Source: Rhodobacter sp. SY28-1 (GTDB lineage Bacteria > Pseudomonadota > Alphaproteobacteria > Rhodobacterales > Rhodobacteraceae). From it: a DNA stretch of 64,000 nt. Positions within the stretch are counted from its first letter, which is position 1, and every line of letters starts with the position of its first letter. The notes beneath the pieces were generated by a model, which saw nothing but the letters and a program-made list of their open reading frames with translations, did no database searches and was not told where the DNA came from. Location of the stretch: NCBI RefSeq assembly GCF_005222785.1, contig NZ_STGH01000002.1, positions 620,001-684,000 of the forward strand. Reading direction: 5' to 3'. Position numbers and translations under genes: made by a program. This document shows, in pieces, positions 8,613 through 18,000 of this stretch.

Positions 8613-10439
8613 TCAACTCCTGGCGCCGCGGGCGGACCCGACGGCGGATTGCATGGTGCGGACGACCACGAAGGCGTCGCGCAGGTGGCTGCGTTCGAAA
8701 TCCGACAGTTCCGAGGGCGCGATGAAGTTGTCCGGCTTCTCGCCGCCCTTCACCCGCCGGGCCTGATGCTCCAGCCTTGCATGGGCGATCAGGTCGTAGG
8801 CCTCGATCAGGTCGCGCCCGCCACTGGCGCTGATGACGCCAGCCTCGGTCGCGGCTTCCAGCCGGGCGCGCGTGTTCACGGCGGGAAGTTCGCCGATCAG
8901 CGCATAGATGCGGCCCAGGTCCACCACCGGCACAACGCCGTTCATCTTCAGGTCGATGTGGTTCTTGTGCTCGCCCGAGCGGATCGTCGCAAAGCCGCGC
9001 AACAGGCCCAGCGGCGGCGTGTGCTTGAGGCTGTTCGAGATCATGTGCGCCACGAAGATCGAGTTCTTCGCCGCCATGTCCAGCACCTCGGCCTGCAGGT
9101 CGGTGTAAAGGCTGGCCGTGCCGCCAATCGGGCGCAGGTCGAACATGACGGACGCCAGCATCTGCGCCATCGGGTCCGGGGTCGTGACCCATTTGCGGAA
9201 ATAGCCGCGCCATACCGACATGCGCTGGCACCACTGCGGGTTGGTGGCCATCATGTCGCCGGGGCAATAGACATAGCCGCAGGCGTGCAGCCCGTCCGAG
9301 ACGATCTTCGCCAGACGCGCGAAATAGGCCATGTCGGCCTCGGTCGCGGCATCGTCGATCATCAGGCAGTTGTCCTGATCGCTGACCCCCGTCTGCTCCT
9401 GCCGCCCTTGAGAGCCACAGGCCAGCCACAGATACGGCACAGGGGCCGGACCCAGTTCCGCCTCGGCCATCGCCAGCAGCCGCCGCGTCACCGTGTCGGC
9501 GATGTCGGTAATTAGCCGCGTCACCACCTCATGCGCCGACCCGCCACCCACGAGCTGCACCAGCAGACGCGGGATGCGCGCCGTGTTTTCCGCCAGTTCT
9601 GCCACGGTCTGCGCCGTGGCCGCATCGCGGACCAGCAGAGCCGAGCTGACCGCCTGGAACCGCACCAGATCGGTCTGGGTAATCATCCCCACCAGCTTGC
9701 CGTCATCCACCACCGGCAGATGCCCGATCCGGTGTTCCAGCATCCGGTTCAGCACGTCCGACCCAAGGCTCTCGGGCGACAGCACCATCGGATCGGCAGC
9801 CATCACCGTGCTGACCGGGGCCGCAGGGTCCAGCCCTTGCGCCAGCACCTTGTTCACGAAATCCCGCGCGGTGACGATGCCGACCAACCGCTCGCCTTCC
9901 GTGATCGCCAGACACGAGATATGCGCCTCGCGCATCTTCTCTGCCGCCTCGCGGATCGAGGTCCCGGGGCCGACAGCGATGGGAGCGCGGGCGATCAGGT
10001 CGCCGACCTTGCGGGTCGAGATGTCGGCCTCGCGGTTCTCGTGCTGGCGGCCCCGGTGAAAGAACCGCTCGAAGGCCGGATAGGTCGCGATCAGGCGGCG
10101 GAACTCGGCTTGCGGAAGCATCAGGATGTCCGCGCCCTCGGTGGCCCGCGCGGTTGTCACCGCAACTCCGTCGCGCATCAGTCCGCGTTCGCCGAAACTG
10201 TTCCGGGGTCCCAGCAGGGACACCAGGCCTCCCGAAGGCTCCAGCACTTCGACCGACCCGTCGAGGATCAGGTAGATGCCGGTCATCGGAGTGCCGGCCG
10301 AATAGATCACGACACCGTCGTCGTAATGCCTGCGGCTGAAGGAGGCGGCGACCCGCGCCATCTCGTCCCGCGGCAGGCTGTCATAGGGATGCACCGTCTC
10401 CAGGAAGGCCAGTAGCGGGGTGCTGTCCTGATCCATCAT
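8613..10439 (-). CDS. cNMP-binding / CBS-pair / DUF294 nucleotidyltransferase-like protein
   Basis: 608 residues. A cyclic-nucleotide-binding-like domain (about 15-130, with the SFGERGLM phosphate-cassette region) is followed by two CBS motifs (about 145-265) and then a GlnD-like nucleotidyltransferase motif at 341-360 with D354 and D356, and a DUF294 C-terminal domain. CBS domains often read AMP/ATP ratio, which fits a gene beside acs, whose product makes AMP. The same architecture is known next to actP/acs in several proteobacteria. The target that is modified, if any, is not known. It follows actP after a hairpin. Confidence 0.9.
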   Translation of the reverse strand: MMDQDSTPLLAFLETVHPYDSLPRDEMARVAASFSRRHYDDGVVIYSAGTPMTGIYLILDGSVEVLEPSGGLVSLLGPRNSFGERGLMRDGVAVTTARATEGADILMLPQAEFRRLIATYPAFERFFHRGRQHENREADISTRKVGDLIARAPIAVGPGTSIREAAEKMREAHISCLAITEGERLVGIVTARDFVNKVLAQGLDPAAPVSTVMAADPMVLSPESLGSDVLNRMLEHRIGHLPVVDDGKLVGMITQTDLVRFQAVSSALLVRDAATAQTVAELAENTARIPRLLVQLVGGGSAHEVVTRLITDIADTVTRRLLAMAEAELGPAPVPYLWLACGSQGRQEQTGVSDQDNCLMIDDAATEADMAYFARLAKIVSDGLHACGYVYCPGDMMATNPQWCQRMSVWRGYFRKWVTTPDPMAQMLASVMFDLRPIGGTASLYTDLQAEVLDMAAKNSIFVAHMISNSLKHTPPLGLLRGFATIRSGEHKNHIDLKMNGVVPVVDLGRIYALIGELPAVNTRARLEAATEAGVISASGGRDLIEAYDLIAHARLEHQARRVKGGEKPDNFIAPSELSDFERSHLRDAFVVVRTMQSAVGSARGARS

Positions 10440-10462
10440 CCCAAAGTCCGGTAAAAGGGGAA

Positions 10463-10490
10463 GCGCCCCCGGGGAAAGCCCCGGAGGCGC
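10463..10490 (-). terminator. hairpin after actP
   Basis: Read on the minus strand, GCGCCTCCGGGG pairs with CCCCGGGGGCGC around a short CTTT-type loop, followed by TTCCCCTTTT. It lies between the actP stop and the DUF294 gene start, so it may reduce read-through from the transport genes into the regulatory genes. Confidence 0.7.
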
Positions 10491-10497
10491 AGAGTGC

Positions 10498-12453
10498 TTA
10501 GTGCGACTGGGCCTGGCCCGCGCCCTTCGGCACGCGGATCGACTCGATCAGGTCGACAACGTGCTGCGGAGGGGCCTTGGTCGCGCCGGACACCACGAAG
10601 GCGACGACGAAGTTGACCACGGCGCCGATGGTCCCGATCGACAGCGGCGAGATGCCGAAGAAGTACTGATCGGGGGTGTCGGGCAGCCAGTTGGTGCCGG
10701 GGAAGAAGAACCAGCCCTTGTACATGAAGATGTAAACCGAGGTGAAGACCAACCCCGCGAACATCCCTGCGATCGCCCCTTCCTTGTTGATGCGCTTCGA
10801 GAAGATGCCCATCATCAGCGTCGGGAAGATCGTCGCGGCCGCGAGGCCGAAGGCCAGCGCCACCACCTGCGCGGCGAAGCCGGGCGGGTTGAGGCCAAGG
10901 TAGGTCGCCACAATGATGGCACCGGTCATCGCGACACGGGCCCACATCAGTTCGGCCTTTTCCGACAGGTTCGGGTTGATCGAACCCTTGATCAGGTCGT
11001 GGCTGATGGCCGACGAGATGGCCAGCAGAAGACCGGCAGCGGTCGACAGAGCGGCAGCCAGCGCACCGGCAGCCACCAGAGCCACGACCCAGCCGGGCAG
11101 AGCAGCGATTTCAGGGTTCGCGAGAACCATGATGTCGTTGTCGACCTTGGTCAGTTCGTTGCCCTTGAAGCCCAGCTCAGCCAGCGTTTTGTCGCCCAGC
11201 TTGGCTTCCGCCAGCGCCGCGTCCAGAGCGGTGGTGGCTTCGGCGACCTTGGCTTCCAGCGGCGCCTTGTCGGCATCGGCGGCAGCATCGGTCAGGGCTT
11301 TCTGCGCATCGGCCAGCGCCTTGCCAGCGTCGGCCACGGGCTTCGGCTCGCTGAAGTACTGGATCATGCCGTCGCCGTTCTTGTCCGACATGGCCAGAAG
11401 ACCGGTCTTCTCCCAGGTGCGGATCCAGGACAGTTCCGGGTTGCTGTCGATCTCGGCAATCGAAAGCGCCGGGGCCGACAGGGCCGTCCCGGTTTCAGCG
11501 CCGGGCCAGAAGGTGGTGGTCAGGTTCAGACGGGCCATCGAGCCCACCGCCGGAGCGACAGTGTAGAGCAGCGCGATGAACACCAGCGACCAGCCGGCCG
11601 AAGACCGGGCGTCGGCCACTTTCGGCACGGTGAAGAAGCGGATGATGACGTGCGGCAGACCCGCGGTGCCGATCATCAGCGACATGGTGAACAGGAACAT
11701 GTTGAACATGTTCGCCGAGTCCGAGGTATAGGCCTTGAAGCCCAGCTCGGTCACCACGCTGTCGAGCTTGGCCAGCATCGACACTTCGCCACCTTGCGGT
11801 GCATATCCGCCGATCAGACCCAGCTGCGGCAGCGCGCTGCCGGTCAGCTGCAGCGAGATGAAGATCGCCGGAACCGTGTAGGCGATGATCAGCACGACAT
11901 ACTGCGCCACCTGGGTGTAGGTGATGCCCTTCATCCCGCCAAGCACGGCGTAGATGAACACCAGCGCGCCACCGATATAAAGGCCGGTGTCGGTGGAGAC
12001 TTCCAGGAAGCGCGAGAAGGTCACGCCGACGCCCCGCATCTGGCCGATAACGTAGGTGACCGAGATGATGATGAGGCAGATGACCGCCAGAAGACGCGCA
12101 CCGCCCGAATAGAAGCGGTCGCCGATGAACTCCGGCACGGTGAATTTGCCGAATTTCCGAAGGTAAGGCGCAAGCAGCAGGGCTAGAAGCACATAGCCGC
12201 CGGTCCAGCCCATCAGGAAGGCCGACTGCTCGTACCCGCCAGCCGGGGCCAGCGCGATGATGCCTGCCATCGAAATGAACGAGGCCGCCGACATCCAGTC
12301 CGCGCCCGTCGCCATGCCGTTCATGACCGGGGGAACACCCTGGCCCGCGGCGTAGAATTCAGCGGTCGAGCCCGCCCGGGCCCAGATCGCGATCCCGATG
12401 TAGATGGCAAAGGTGATGCCAACCACGATCAGGTTAAGGGTAAACTGATCCAT
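10498..12453 (-). CDS. actP: cation/acetate-type sodium:solute symporter with a long insertion
   Basis: 651-residue, multi-spanning SSS-family protein of the acetate permease type (MNGMATGADWMSAASFISMAG in the second membrane region). It should import acetate or related short-chain acids with a cation, feeding Acs. Between membrane segments, about residues 325-455, is a hydrophilic insertion containing an EF-hand-like loop DKNGDGMIQYF and an Ala/Lys/Asp-rich coiled-coil stretch (ALADAQKALTDAAADADKAP). That explains its greater length than E. coli ActP. The DUF4212 gene just upstream is the usual small partner of this subfamily. Confidence 0.9.
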   Translation of the reverse strand: MDQFTLNLIVVGITFAIYIGIAIWARAGSTAEFYAAGQGVPPVMNGMATGADWMSAASFISMAGIIALAPAGGYEQSAFLMGWTGGYVLLALLLAPYLRKFGKFTVPEFIGDRFYSGGARLLAVICLIIISVTYVIGQMRGVGVTFSRFLEVSTDTGLYIGGALVFIYAVLGGMKGITYTQVAQYVVLIIAYTVPAIFISLQLTGSALPQLGLIGGYAPQGGEVSMLAKLDSVVTELGFKAYTSDSANMFNMFLFTMSLMIGTAGLPHVIIRFFTVPKVADARSSAGWSLVFIALLYTVAPAVGSMARLNLTTTFWPGAETGTALSAPALSIAEIDSNPELSWIRTWEKTGLLAMSDKNGDGMIQYFSEPKPVADAGKALADAQKALTDAAADADKAPLEAKVAEATTALDAALAEAKLGDKTLAELGFKGNELTKVDNDIMVLANPEIAALPGWVVALVAAGALAAALSTAAGLLLAISSAISHDLIKGSINPNLSEKAELMWARVAMTGAIIVATYLGLNPPGFAAQVVALAFGLAAATIFPTLMMGIFSKRINKEGAIAGMFAGLVFTSVYIFMYKGWFFFPGTNWLPDTPDQYFFGISPLSIGTIGAVVNFVVAFVVSGATKAPPQHVVDLIESIRVPKGAGQAQSH

Positions 12454-12466
12454 CTGTCTCTGCCCC

Positions 12467-12724
12467 CTACTCTTCCACGCCGTGTTCTTTGTCGATCTTC
12501 CCCATCATCCGTGCGTAGACGAAGATCAGCACGATGAAGACGTAGATCGACCCGTTCTGCGCGAACCAGAACCCAAGATCGGCGCCGCCGACCATGATGC
12601 CCTTCAGCGCGGGACGAAGCAGGATGCCAAGGCCGTAGGAGCAGACGAACCAGACCGCCAGAGAAATCAGGATGATCCGGACGTTTGCTGCCCAATAGGC
12701 GTTGGCAGAAGATTTGTCTGCCAT
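12467..12724 (-). CDS. DUF4212 symporter accessory membrane protein
   Basis: 85 residues with two transmembrane helices (IILISLAVWFVCSYGLGILL and SIYVFIVLIFVYARMM) and the start AYWAANVRI typical of DUF4212. This family nearly always precedes VC_2705-type sodium:solute symporters and probably acts as a small subunit. It is 13 bases upstream of the symporter gene; the stop lies in an ACTCTTCCACGCC context with no hairpin between the two. Confidence 0.92.
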   Translation of the reverse strand: MADKSSANAYWAANVRIILISLAVWFVCSYGLGILLRPALKGIMVGGADLGFWFAQNGSIYVFIVLIFVYARMMGKIDKEHGVEE

Positions 12725-12785
12725 GAGTATTCTCCCTTTCTTGTTTTCCGCACCCCCGGGGGATCCAGGGGGACGGCCCCTCCCG

Positions 12786-13451
12786 TCAGGCTGAAACGCG
12801 CCCCACGATGTCGGCCAGACTGGCGCGGATACCGTCGATGGACCCCATCGCCGGCACCCGTTCCAGAACGGACAGACGGTCGTAATGCGCGATCAGCGGC
12901 GCCGTCTGGGCGTGATAGGCCTGCAGCCTTTCGCGCACCGTTTCGGCGTTGTCGTCGGCCCGGCGCTTGAACGCCGTGCCGCCACACTTGTCACAGACAC
13001 CCGCCTGGGCGGGTTGCTTGAACTCGTCATGATAGCCTTCGCCGCAAGCGGCGCAGGTGTAGCGGCCCGAGACTCGGGCGACCATCGCCTCGTCCTCGAC
13101 CTCCAGGCTGATGGCGGCGGTGACCTTTTGGCCCGCGTCAGCCAAGAGCTTGTCCAGCGCCGCCGCTTGCCCAGCCGTGCGCGGAAAGCCGTCCAGGATG
13201 ACACCCTTCGCCACATCCGGCTGCGCCATCCGGTCCTTCAGGATCGCCAGCACGATGTCGTCCGACACCAGCTGCCCGGCCTCCATCACCGCCTTGGCCT
13301 TCCGCCCCGCCTCGGTCCCCGCTGCAACGGCGGCGCGCAGAAGGTCGCCGGTCGAAAGCTGGACCAGACCGAAGTCCTCTTCCAGCATCCGCGCCTGCGT
13401 GCCCTTGCCCGCGCCGGGAGGTCCGAGAAGGATCAGGACAGGACCCATCAT
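12786..13451 (-). CDS. adk: adenylate kinase with zinc-type lid
   Basis: Catalyses ATP + AMP = 2 ADP. P-loop GPPGAGKG at 10-17, the DGFPRT motif at about 87-92, and a long LID domain with four cysteines (C133, C136, C153, C156), the zinc-binding form seen in some bacteria. Two consecutive ATGs (13451 and 13448) are possible starts; the first shares a base with the acs stop (TGATG). The upstream in-frame region to 13610 lies inside acs and is not used. Rhodobacterales usually also have adk in the ribosomal-protein cluster, so this may be a second copy dedicated to AMP produced by Acs. Confidence 0.95.
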   Translation of the reverse strand: MMGPVLILLGPPGAGKGTQARMLEEDFGLVQLSTGDLLRAAVAAGTEAGRKAKAVMEAGQLVSDDIVLAILKDRMAQPDVAKGVILDGFPRTAGQAAALDKLLADAGQKVTAAISLEVEDEAMVARVSGRYTCAACGEGYHDEFKQPAQAGVCDKCGGTAFKRRADDNAETVRERLQAYHAQTAPLIAHYDRLSVLERVPAMGSIDGIRASLADIVGRVSA

Positions 13452-15409
13452 CAACCCTTGTTCATGCGGTTGGCGATCAGGTCGTCGACCACCGACGGAT
13501 CGGCCAGCGTCGAGGTATCGCCCAGCGAGCCGAAGTCGTTCTCGGCGATCTTGCGCAGGATGCGGCGCATGATCTTGCCCGAGCGGGTCTTCGGCAGGCC
13601 GGGGGCCCACTGGATCAGGTCGGGCTTCGCGATCGGCCCGATCTCGGTCCGCACCCAGGCTTCCAGCTTCTTGCGCAGGTCCTCGGAAGGCTCGATGCCC
13701 TTCATCAGCGTGACATAGGCATAGATGCCCTGCCCCTTGATGTCGTGCGGGTAGCCCACCACAGCCGCCTCGGCGACAGCCTCATGCGCGACCAGAGCCG
13801 ACTCCACTTCCGCCGTGCCCATCCGGTGGCCCGAGACGTTGATGACATCATCCACGCGCCCGGTGATCCAATAATACCCATCCGCATCGCGGCGGCAGCC
13901 GTCGCCGGTGAAGTAGTACCCCTTGTACTGGCTGAAATAGGCTTCCTCGAACCGGGCGTGATCGCCCCACAACGTCCGCATCTGCCCCGGCCAGCTGTCG
14001 GCAAAGCAAAGGACGCCCTCGGTTTCCGTCTCGGATTGCACCGCGCCCGAGGCCGCATCCAGCACCACCGGCTGCACCCCGAAGAACGGCTTCGTGGCCG
14101 AACCCGGCTTGGTCGGGATCGCCCCCGGCAGTGGCGTCAGCATGTGGCCGCCGGTTTCGGTCTGCCAGAAAGTGTCGACGATCGGCAGCTTTCCCTTGCC
14201 GACATGGGTGTTGTACCAGGCCCAGGCTTCCGGGTTGATCGGCTCACCCACCGACCCCAGCAGCTTCAGCGACGACAGGTCGTGCTTCTCCACCCACTCC
14301 GTCCCCAGCCCCATCAGCGACCGGATCGCGGTCGGCGCGGTGTAGAACTGGTTGACCTTGTGCTTGGCGCAGACCTCCCAGAACCGGCCCGCGTCGGGAT
14401 AGTTCGGCACGCCTTCGAACATCAGCGTCGTGGCCCCGTTCGACAGCGGCCCGTAGACGATATAGCTGTGCCCGGTGACCCAGCCCACGTCCGCGGTGCA
14501 CCAGAACACATCGCCGTCATGGTAGTCGAAGGTCATCTGCTGCGTCATCGAGGCATAGACCAGGTAGCCGCCCGTGGTGTGCACCACGCCCTTCGGCTTG
14601 CCGGTCGAGCCCGAGGTGTACAGGATGAACATCGGGTCTTCCGCGCCGACCTCGACATAGGGGCAATAGGGCCTGGCCGCCGCCATCTCGGCGTTCAGGT
14701 CGAAATCCCGGCCCTCGACCCAGGAGGTCTGGTCGCCGGTGCGCTTGACCACAAGCACCTTCACCTTGTCCGAGCAATGCAAGAGCGCCTTGTCGGTGTT
14801 GTCCTTCAGGCCCGTCTTCTTGCCCGCCCGCGGCGCCCAGTCGGCGGTGATCACCAGCTTGGCGTCGCTGTCGTTGATGCGGTTCGCCAAGGCGTCGGGG
14901 GAGAAGCCACCAAAGACGATGGAATGGATCGCCCCGATCCGGGTGCAGGCCAGCATCGCATAGGCCGCTTCCGGGATCATCGGCATGTAAAGCACGACCC
15001 GGTCGCCCTTGGTCACGCCATGCGCCTTCAGCACGTTGGCCAGGCGGCAGGTCTGCTCCAGAAGCTCGCGGTAGCTGATGTGCTTGGCCGGGGTCTTCGG
15101 ATCATCGGGTTCCCAGATGATCGCGGTCTGGTCGGCGCGGGTCAGCATGTGGCGGTCGATGCAGTTGGCGCTGACGTTCAGCGTGCCGTCCTCGAACCAT
15201 TTGATCGACACATTGCCCGGCGCGAACGAGGTATTCTTGACCTGGGTGTAGGGCTTGATCCAGTCGATCCGCTGCCCTTCCGCACCCCAGAACGCCGCAG
15301 GGTCCTGGACCGAGGCCGCGTAACGCGCCTCATAGGTCTTGGCGTCGACATGCGCTTTGGCGACGAAATCGTTGGACGGTGGATAGACGGACTTGGCTGC
15401 TTCGCTCAT
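13451..15409 (-). CDS. acs: acetyl-CoA synthetase
   Basis: AMP-forming ligase: acetate + ATP + CoA gives acetyl-CoA + AMP + PPi. 652 residues. The adenylation motif [11 protein letters not shown] is present, as is the C-terminal [11 protein letters not shown] motif with K612, the lysine acetylated in regulated Acs proteins. The ATG at 15409 follows AGGAGAAG and gives the usual MSEAA start; an upstream ATG at 15442 adds 11 unrelated residues and is less likely. It is the first gene of the acetate cluster, with an AT-rich promoter region upstream, and its stop overlaps adk. Confidence 0.97.
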   Translation of the reverse strand: MSEAAKSVYPPSNDFVAKAHVDAKTYEARYAASVQDPAAFWGAEGQRIDWIKPYTQVKNTSFAPGNVSIKWFEDGTLNVSANCIDRHMLTRADQTAIIWEPDDPKTPAKHISYRELLEQTCRLANVLKAHGVTKGDRVVLYMPMIPEAAYAMLACTRIGAIHSIVFGGFSPDALANRINDSDAKLVITADWAPRAGKKTGLKDNTDKALLHCSDKVKVLVVKRTGDQTSWVEGRDFDLNAEMAAARPYCPYVEVGAEDPMFILYTSGSTGKPKGVVHTTGGYLVYASMTQQMTFDYHDGDVFWCTADVGWVTGHSYIVYGPLSNGATTLMFEGVPNYPDAGRFWEVCAKHKVNQFYTAPTAIRSLMGLGTEWVEKHDLSSLKLLGSVGEPINPEAWAWYNTHVGKGKLPIVDTFWQTETGGHMLTPLPGAIPTKPGSATKPFFGVQPVVLDAASGAVQSETETEGVLCFADSWPGQMRTLWGDHARFEEAYFSQYKGYYFTGDGCRRDADGYYWITGRVDDVINVSGHRMGTAEVESALVAHEAVAEAAVVGYPHDIKGQGIYAYVTLMKGIEPSEDLRKKLEAWVRTEIGPIAKPDLIQWAPGLPKTRSGKIMRRILRKIAENDFGSLGDTSTLADPSVVDDLIANRMNKG

Positions 15410-15695
15410 TCTCTTCTCCTCCCAAAGGGCTGTGACAGGCACCCTTCGACAATATCAGTAACTGGCCAGGAACCCTCTTTCCTGCGTAGAAGTTATCACT
15501 TCGTAAAGAATTTCGTAACCCCCTATTTTTGCTATAAAATTCTGTAAATTCCTTGACTGCATTGGCGTCAATCTTGAAAATGTGTGAAAATTGCGGCAGC
15601 CAAGTGCTTGGTTTCACACGGCCGTTACCGCTCACGGTCGCGTGACCGCGGCGCTCCGGGATAATGGTGGCGCTAACCGTCAGGTGCTTGGCAGA
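15410..15695 (-). promoter_or_regulatory. acs upstream region, AT-rich, with TTCGTAA direct repeats
   Basis: 286 bases without a gene. The line 15481-15540 is only 35% GC, far below the coding neighbours. On the minus strand TTGACG (about 15566-15571) is followed 17 bases later by TTTACA, a weak sigma70-like pair, and TTTATAGC lies further downstream. TTCGTAA occurs at 15500-15506 and again at 15512-15518, 12 bases apart, which could be an operator. The promoter itself is an inference. Confidence 0.5.
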
Positions 15696-17354
15696 TCAGT
15701 GTGATTCGTCGCCAGGTTGCGCTGCATCCAGCAGCGCATCGACCGCCGCCAGATCGGGCAGAAAGCGCACTTCCGGCTCGTTCAGGCCCTGCGCCTGCAA
15801 CTGCCGCCGCAGCTTGTCGCGCAGGCCCACAAGATACAGCTGCCCGCCCTGACGGTGGGCGCGGGCGGCAAGCGAATGGAAACCCCGCGCGCCAGAACTG
15901 TCGATCAGCGGGACACCCGACATCTCCAGCACCAGCGCGCGCGGCGCCTCGGCGATCCGGTCCAGCACCCCGCCCAACTGGGCTGCGGCGCCAAAGAAGT
16001 ACGGACCTTCCAGATGATAGACCACGCGGTCGGCGCGTGGGGTATCGTGGTGTTCCGCACGCGTGCGCACCTCGGCGGTGTCCGACATACGCTTGATGAA
16101 GACCAGACCAGCCAGTGCAAAGCCCACGACGATGCCTTCGGTCAGGTCACGGAACACCACCAGAAGAAAGGTCACGCTGACCACCAGCGCATCCCCCCGC
16201 GACGACCGCAGCAGGGCCGCGAACTCATGCCGTTCGGCCATGCCCCAGGCCACGACGCCCAGAACGCCCGCCAAGGCAGCCAGCGGGATGTAGGCGGCGA
16301 GCGGCGCCGCGACCATCAGGAAGACCAGGAGAAACAGGGAATGCAGGATGCCCGAGATCGGCCCGTGACTGCCAGCCCGCACATTGGTTGCAGTCCGTGC
16401 GATGGTGCCGGTAACGCAGAACCCGCCAAAGACTGCCGAGCCGATGTTGGCCACCCCCTGCGCCACCAGTTCCGCGTTCGACCGGTGCCGCGCGCCCGAC
16501 ATCCCGTCGGCGACCACGGCGGACAACAGCGATTCAATCGCGCCCAGCAGGGCAAAGCTTGCCGCCCAGGGCAAGGCCGCCTGCACGGCGGGCCCGGACA
16601 GGTCGGGCAGCGCGGGTGCGGGCAACAGTTGCGGCAGGTCGCCAAACCGCGTGCCGATGGTCGCGACCGGCAGGCCGAACAGGGCCGCCACGACAGAGGC
16701 GAGGGTCACACCAATCAGCATCCCGGGCCAATGCGGGCGCAGACGCCGCAGCCCCAGGATCACCGCCGCCGTCAGCGCCGCCACCGCGACCGCAGCCCAG
16801 GTCACCGACCCGCGCGCCGCCCACAGCGCCTCGACCTTTTCCAGGATCTCGCCCGGCTCGTCCCCCGGCAGGGTCAGCCCGAACATCTCGCGCAACTGGC
16901 TGGCGAAGATGATGACGGCGATCCCGGCCGTGAACCCTACGGTGACCGGATAGGGGATATAACGGATGTAGGTCCCGACCCGCAGCACCCCCGCCACGAT
17001 CAGGATCAGGCCGGACAGAAGCGTGGCCAGGATCAGCCCCTCGACCCCCGTCGCCAGCACGCAGGCCGAGACAAGGACGATGAACGCCCCCGCAGGCCCG
17101 CCGATCTGATAGCGTGACCCGCCCAGCGCGCTGACGAGGAAGCCGCCGACAATGGCGGTGAACAGCCCCCGCTCCGGGCCGACACCGCTGGCAATCGCGA
17201 TGGCCATCGACAAGGGCAGCGCGACGATGGCCACCGTCAGCCCCGCCAGCGCATCGGCGCGCAGGTCGGCCAGCCCATAGCCTTCTCGCCAGACGGTCAA
17301 GAGCTTCGGCAGGAACTCGGTCAGGCCATTGTGGCCCCGCGCGGTGTCGGTCAT
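15696..17354 (-). CDS. SulP-family anion transporter with STAS domain
   Basis: 552 residues; about 10-12 membrane segments starting at DALAGLTVAIVALPLSMAIA, with the family signature region GLFTAIVGGFLVSALGGSRYQIGGPAGAF, and a cytoplasmic STAS domain from about 440 to the end (MSGVPLIDSSGARGF). SulP proteins carry sulfate, bicarbonate or dicarboxylates; the substrate here is undetermined. The ATG at 17354 is chosen because homology starts there; a longer frame to 17834 runs antisense over the next gene. It lies upstream of acs on the same strand but 286 bases away. Confidence 0.92.
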   Translation of the reverse strand: MTDTARGHNGLTEFLPKLLTVWREGYGLADLRADALAGLTVAIVALPLSMAIAIASGVGPERGLFTAIVGGFLVSALGGSRYQIGGPAGAFIVLVSACVLATGVEGLILATLLSGLILIVAGVLRVGTYIRYIPYPVTVGFTAGIAVIIFASQLREMFGLTLPGDEPGEILEKVEALWAARGSVTWAAVAVAALTAAVILGLRRLRPHWPGMLIGVTLASVVAALFGLPVATIGTRFGDLPQLLPAPALPDLSGPAVQAALPWAASFALLGAIESLLSAVVADGMSGARHRSNAELVAQGVANIGSAVFGGFCVTGTIARTATNVRAGSHGPISGILHSLFLLVFLMVAAPLAAYIPLAALAGVLGVVAWGMAERHEFAALLRSSRGDALVVSVTFLLVVFRDLTEGIVVGFALAGLVFIKRMSDTAEVRTRAEHHDTPRADRVVYHLEGPYFFGAAAQLGGVLDRIAEAPRALVLEMSGVPLIDSSGARGFHSLAARAHRQGGQLYLVGLRDKLRRQLQAQGLNEPEVRFLPDLAAVDALLDAAQPGDESH

Positions 17355-17457
17355 GATGGCGTCCAGGCCAGGGAAACGACCAGGAAATGCTGGCGATGCA
17401 AGATGAATGCCGCCAGATGAGTCCTCCGCCCCCCCGCTGTCAACATCTTTGCGAGCG

Positions 17458-17949
17458 ATGACCCCCAATCCCACCCGCCCCGACCCCGTCCAGCCCGCCA
17501 CCGAGGACGCCCGCCAACTTGCCCACCGGCTTCTCACCCTCAGCCATGCGGCCCTTGCCTGGGAGGACCCCGACACCGGCACCCCTGGGATCAGCCGCAT
17601 CGCCTTTGCCCGCGACCCGCAGGCGGGATTGCTGACCCTGATCTCCGGCCTCGCGCCGCATTTTCGCGCGCTCCGCGACCGGCCCGACTGCGCGCTGATG
17701 CTGGGCGAGGTCGGCGATACCGGCGATCCCCTGATCCACCCCCGCCTGATGATCCGCGCCCGGGCGCAGTTCGTGGCGCCAGACGACCCGGCCCGCCCCG
17801 CCTTGCGCGATCGCTGGCTGCAGCGAAGCCCCAAGGCGCGGGCCTACATCGACCTGCCGGACTTCGCTTTCGTCCGCCTGCAGCCCGCCTCGGCCCTCCT
17901 GAATGGCGGCTTCGCCCGGGCTTTCCACATCAGCCCCGAAGACCTGTAA
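17458..17949 (+). CDS. HugZ/pyridoxamine-5'-phosphate-oxidase-like FMN-binding protein
   Basis: 163 residues of split-barrel fold: ATEDARQLAHRLLTLSHAALAW at the N-terminus, GISRIAFARDPQAGLLTLISGLAPHFRAL, RARAQFV and FVRLQPASALLNGGFARAF, the last being typical of HugZ-type heme-utilisation proteins. It could bind FMN or heme. ATG at 17458 preferred over 17407 because the family match begins there. Divergent from the SulP gene. Confidence 0.8.
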   Translation: MTPNPTRPDPVQPATEDARQLAHRLLTLSHAALAWEDPDTGTPGISRIAFARDPQAGLLTLISGLAPHFRALRDRPDCALMLGEVGDTGDPLIHPRLMIRARAQFVAPDDPARPALRDRWLQRSPKARAYIDLPDFAFVRLQPASALLNGGFARAFHISPEDL

Positions 17950-17957
17950 ACGCAAAA

Positions 17958-17980
17958 GGGCGGCCCCGAAGGACCGCCCC
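17958..17980. terminator. bidirectional terminator hairpin
   Basis: GGGCGGCC (17958-17965) pairs with GGACCGCCC (about 17971-17979) around CCGAA-type loop, with AAAA on the left side. It lies between two converging genes and can serve both. Confidence 0.7.
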
Positions 17981-18000
17981 CTGCCTGACTGACCATAACC

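Noticed and set aside
10501-12186. 561-codon plus-strand frame opposite the acetate symporter
   Set aside because: Antisense to a well-supported membrane protein; no domain seen.
13745-15547. 600-codon open frame on the plus strand opposite acs
   Set aside because: Antisense to a clear acs gene; composition (Arg/His/Pro-rich) is that of a GC-rich shadow frame.
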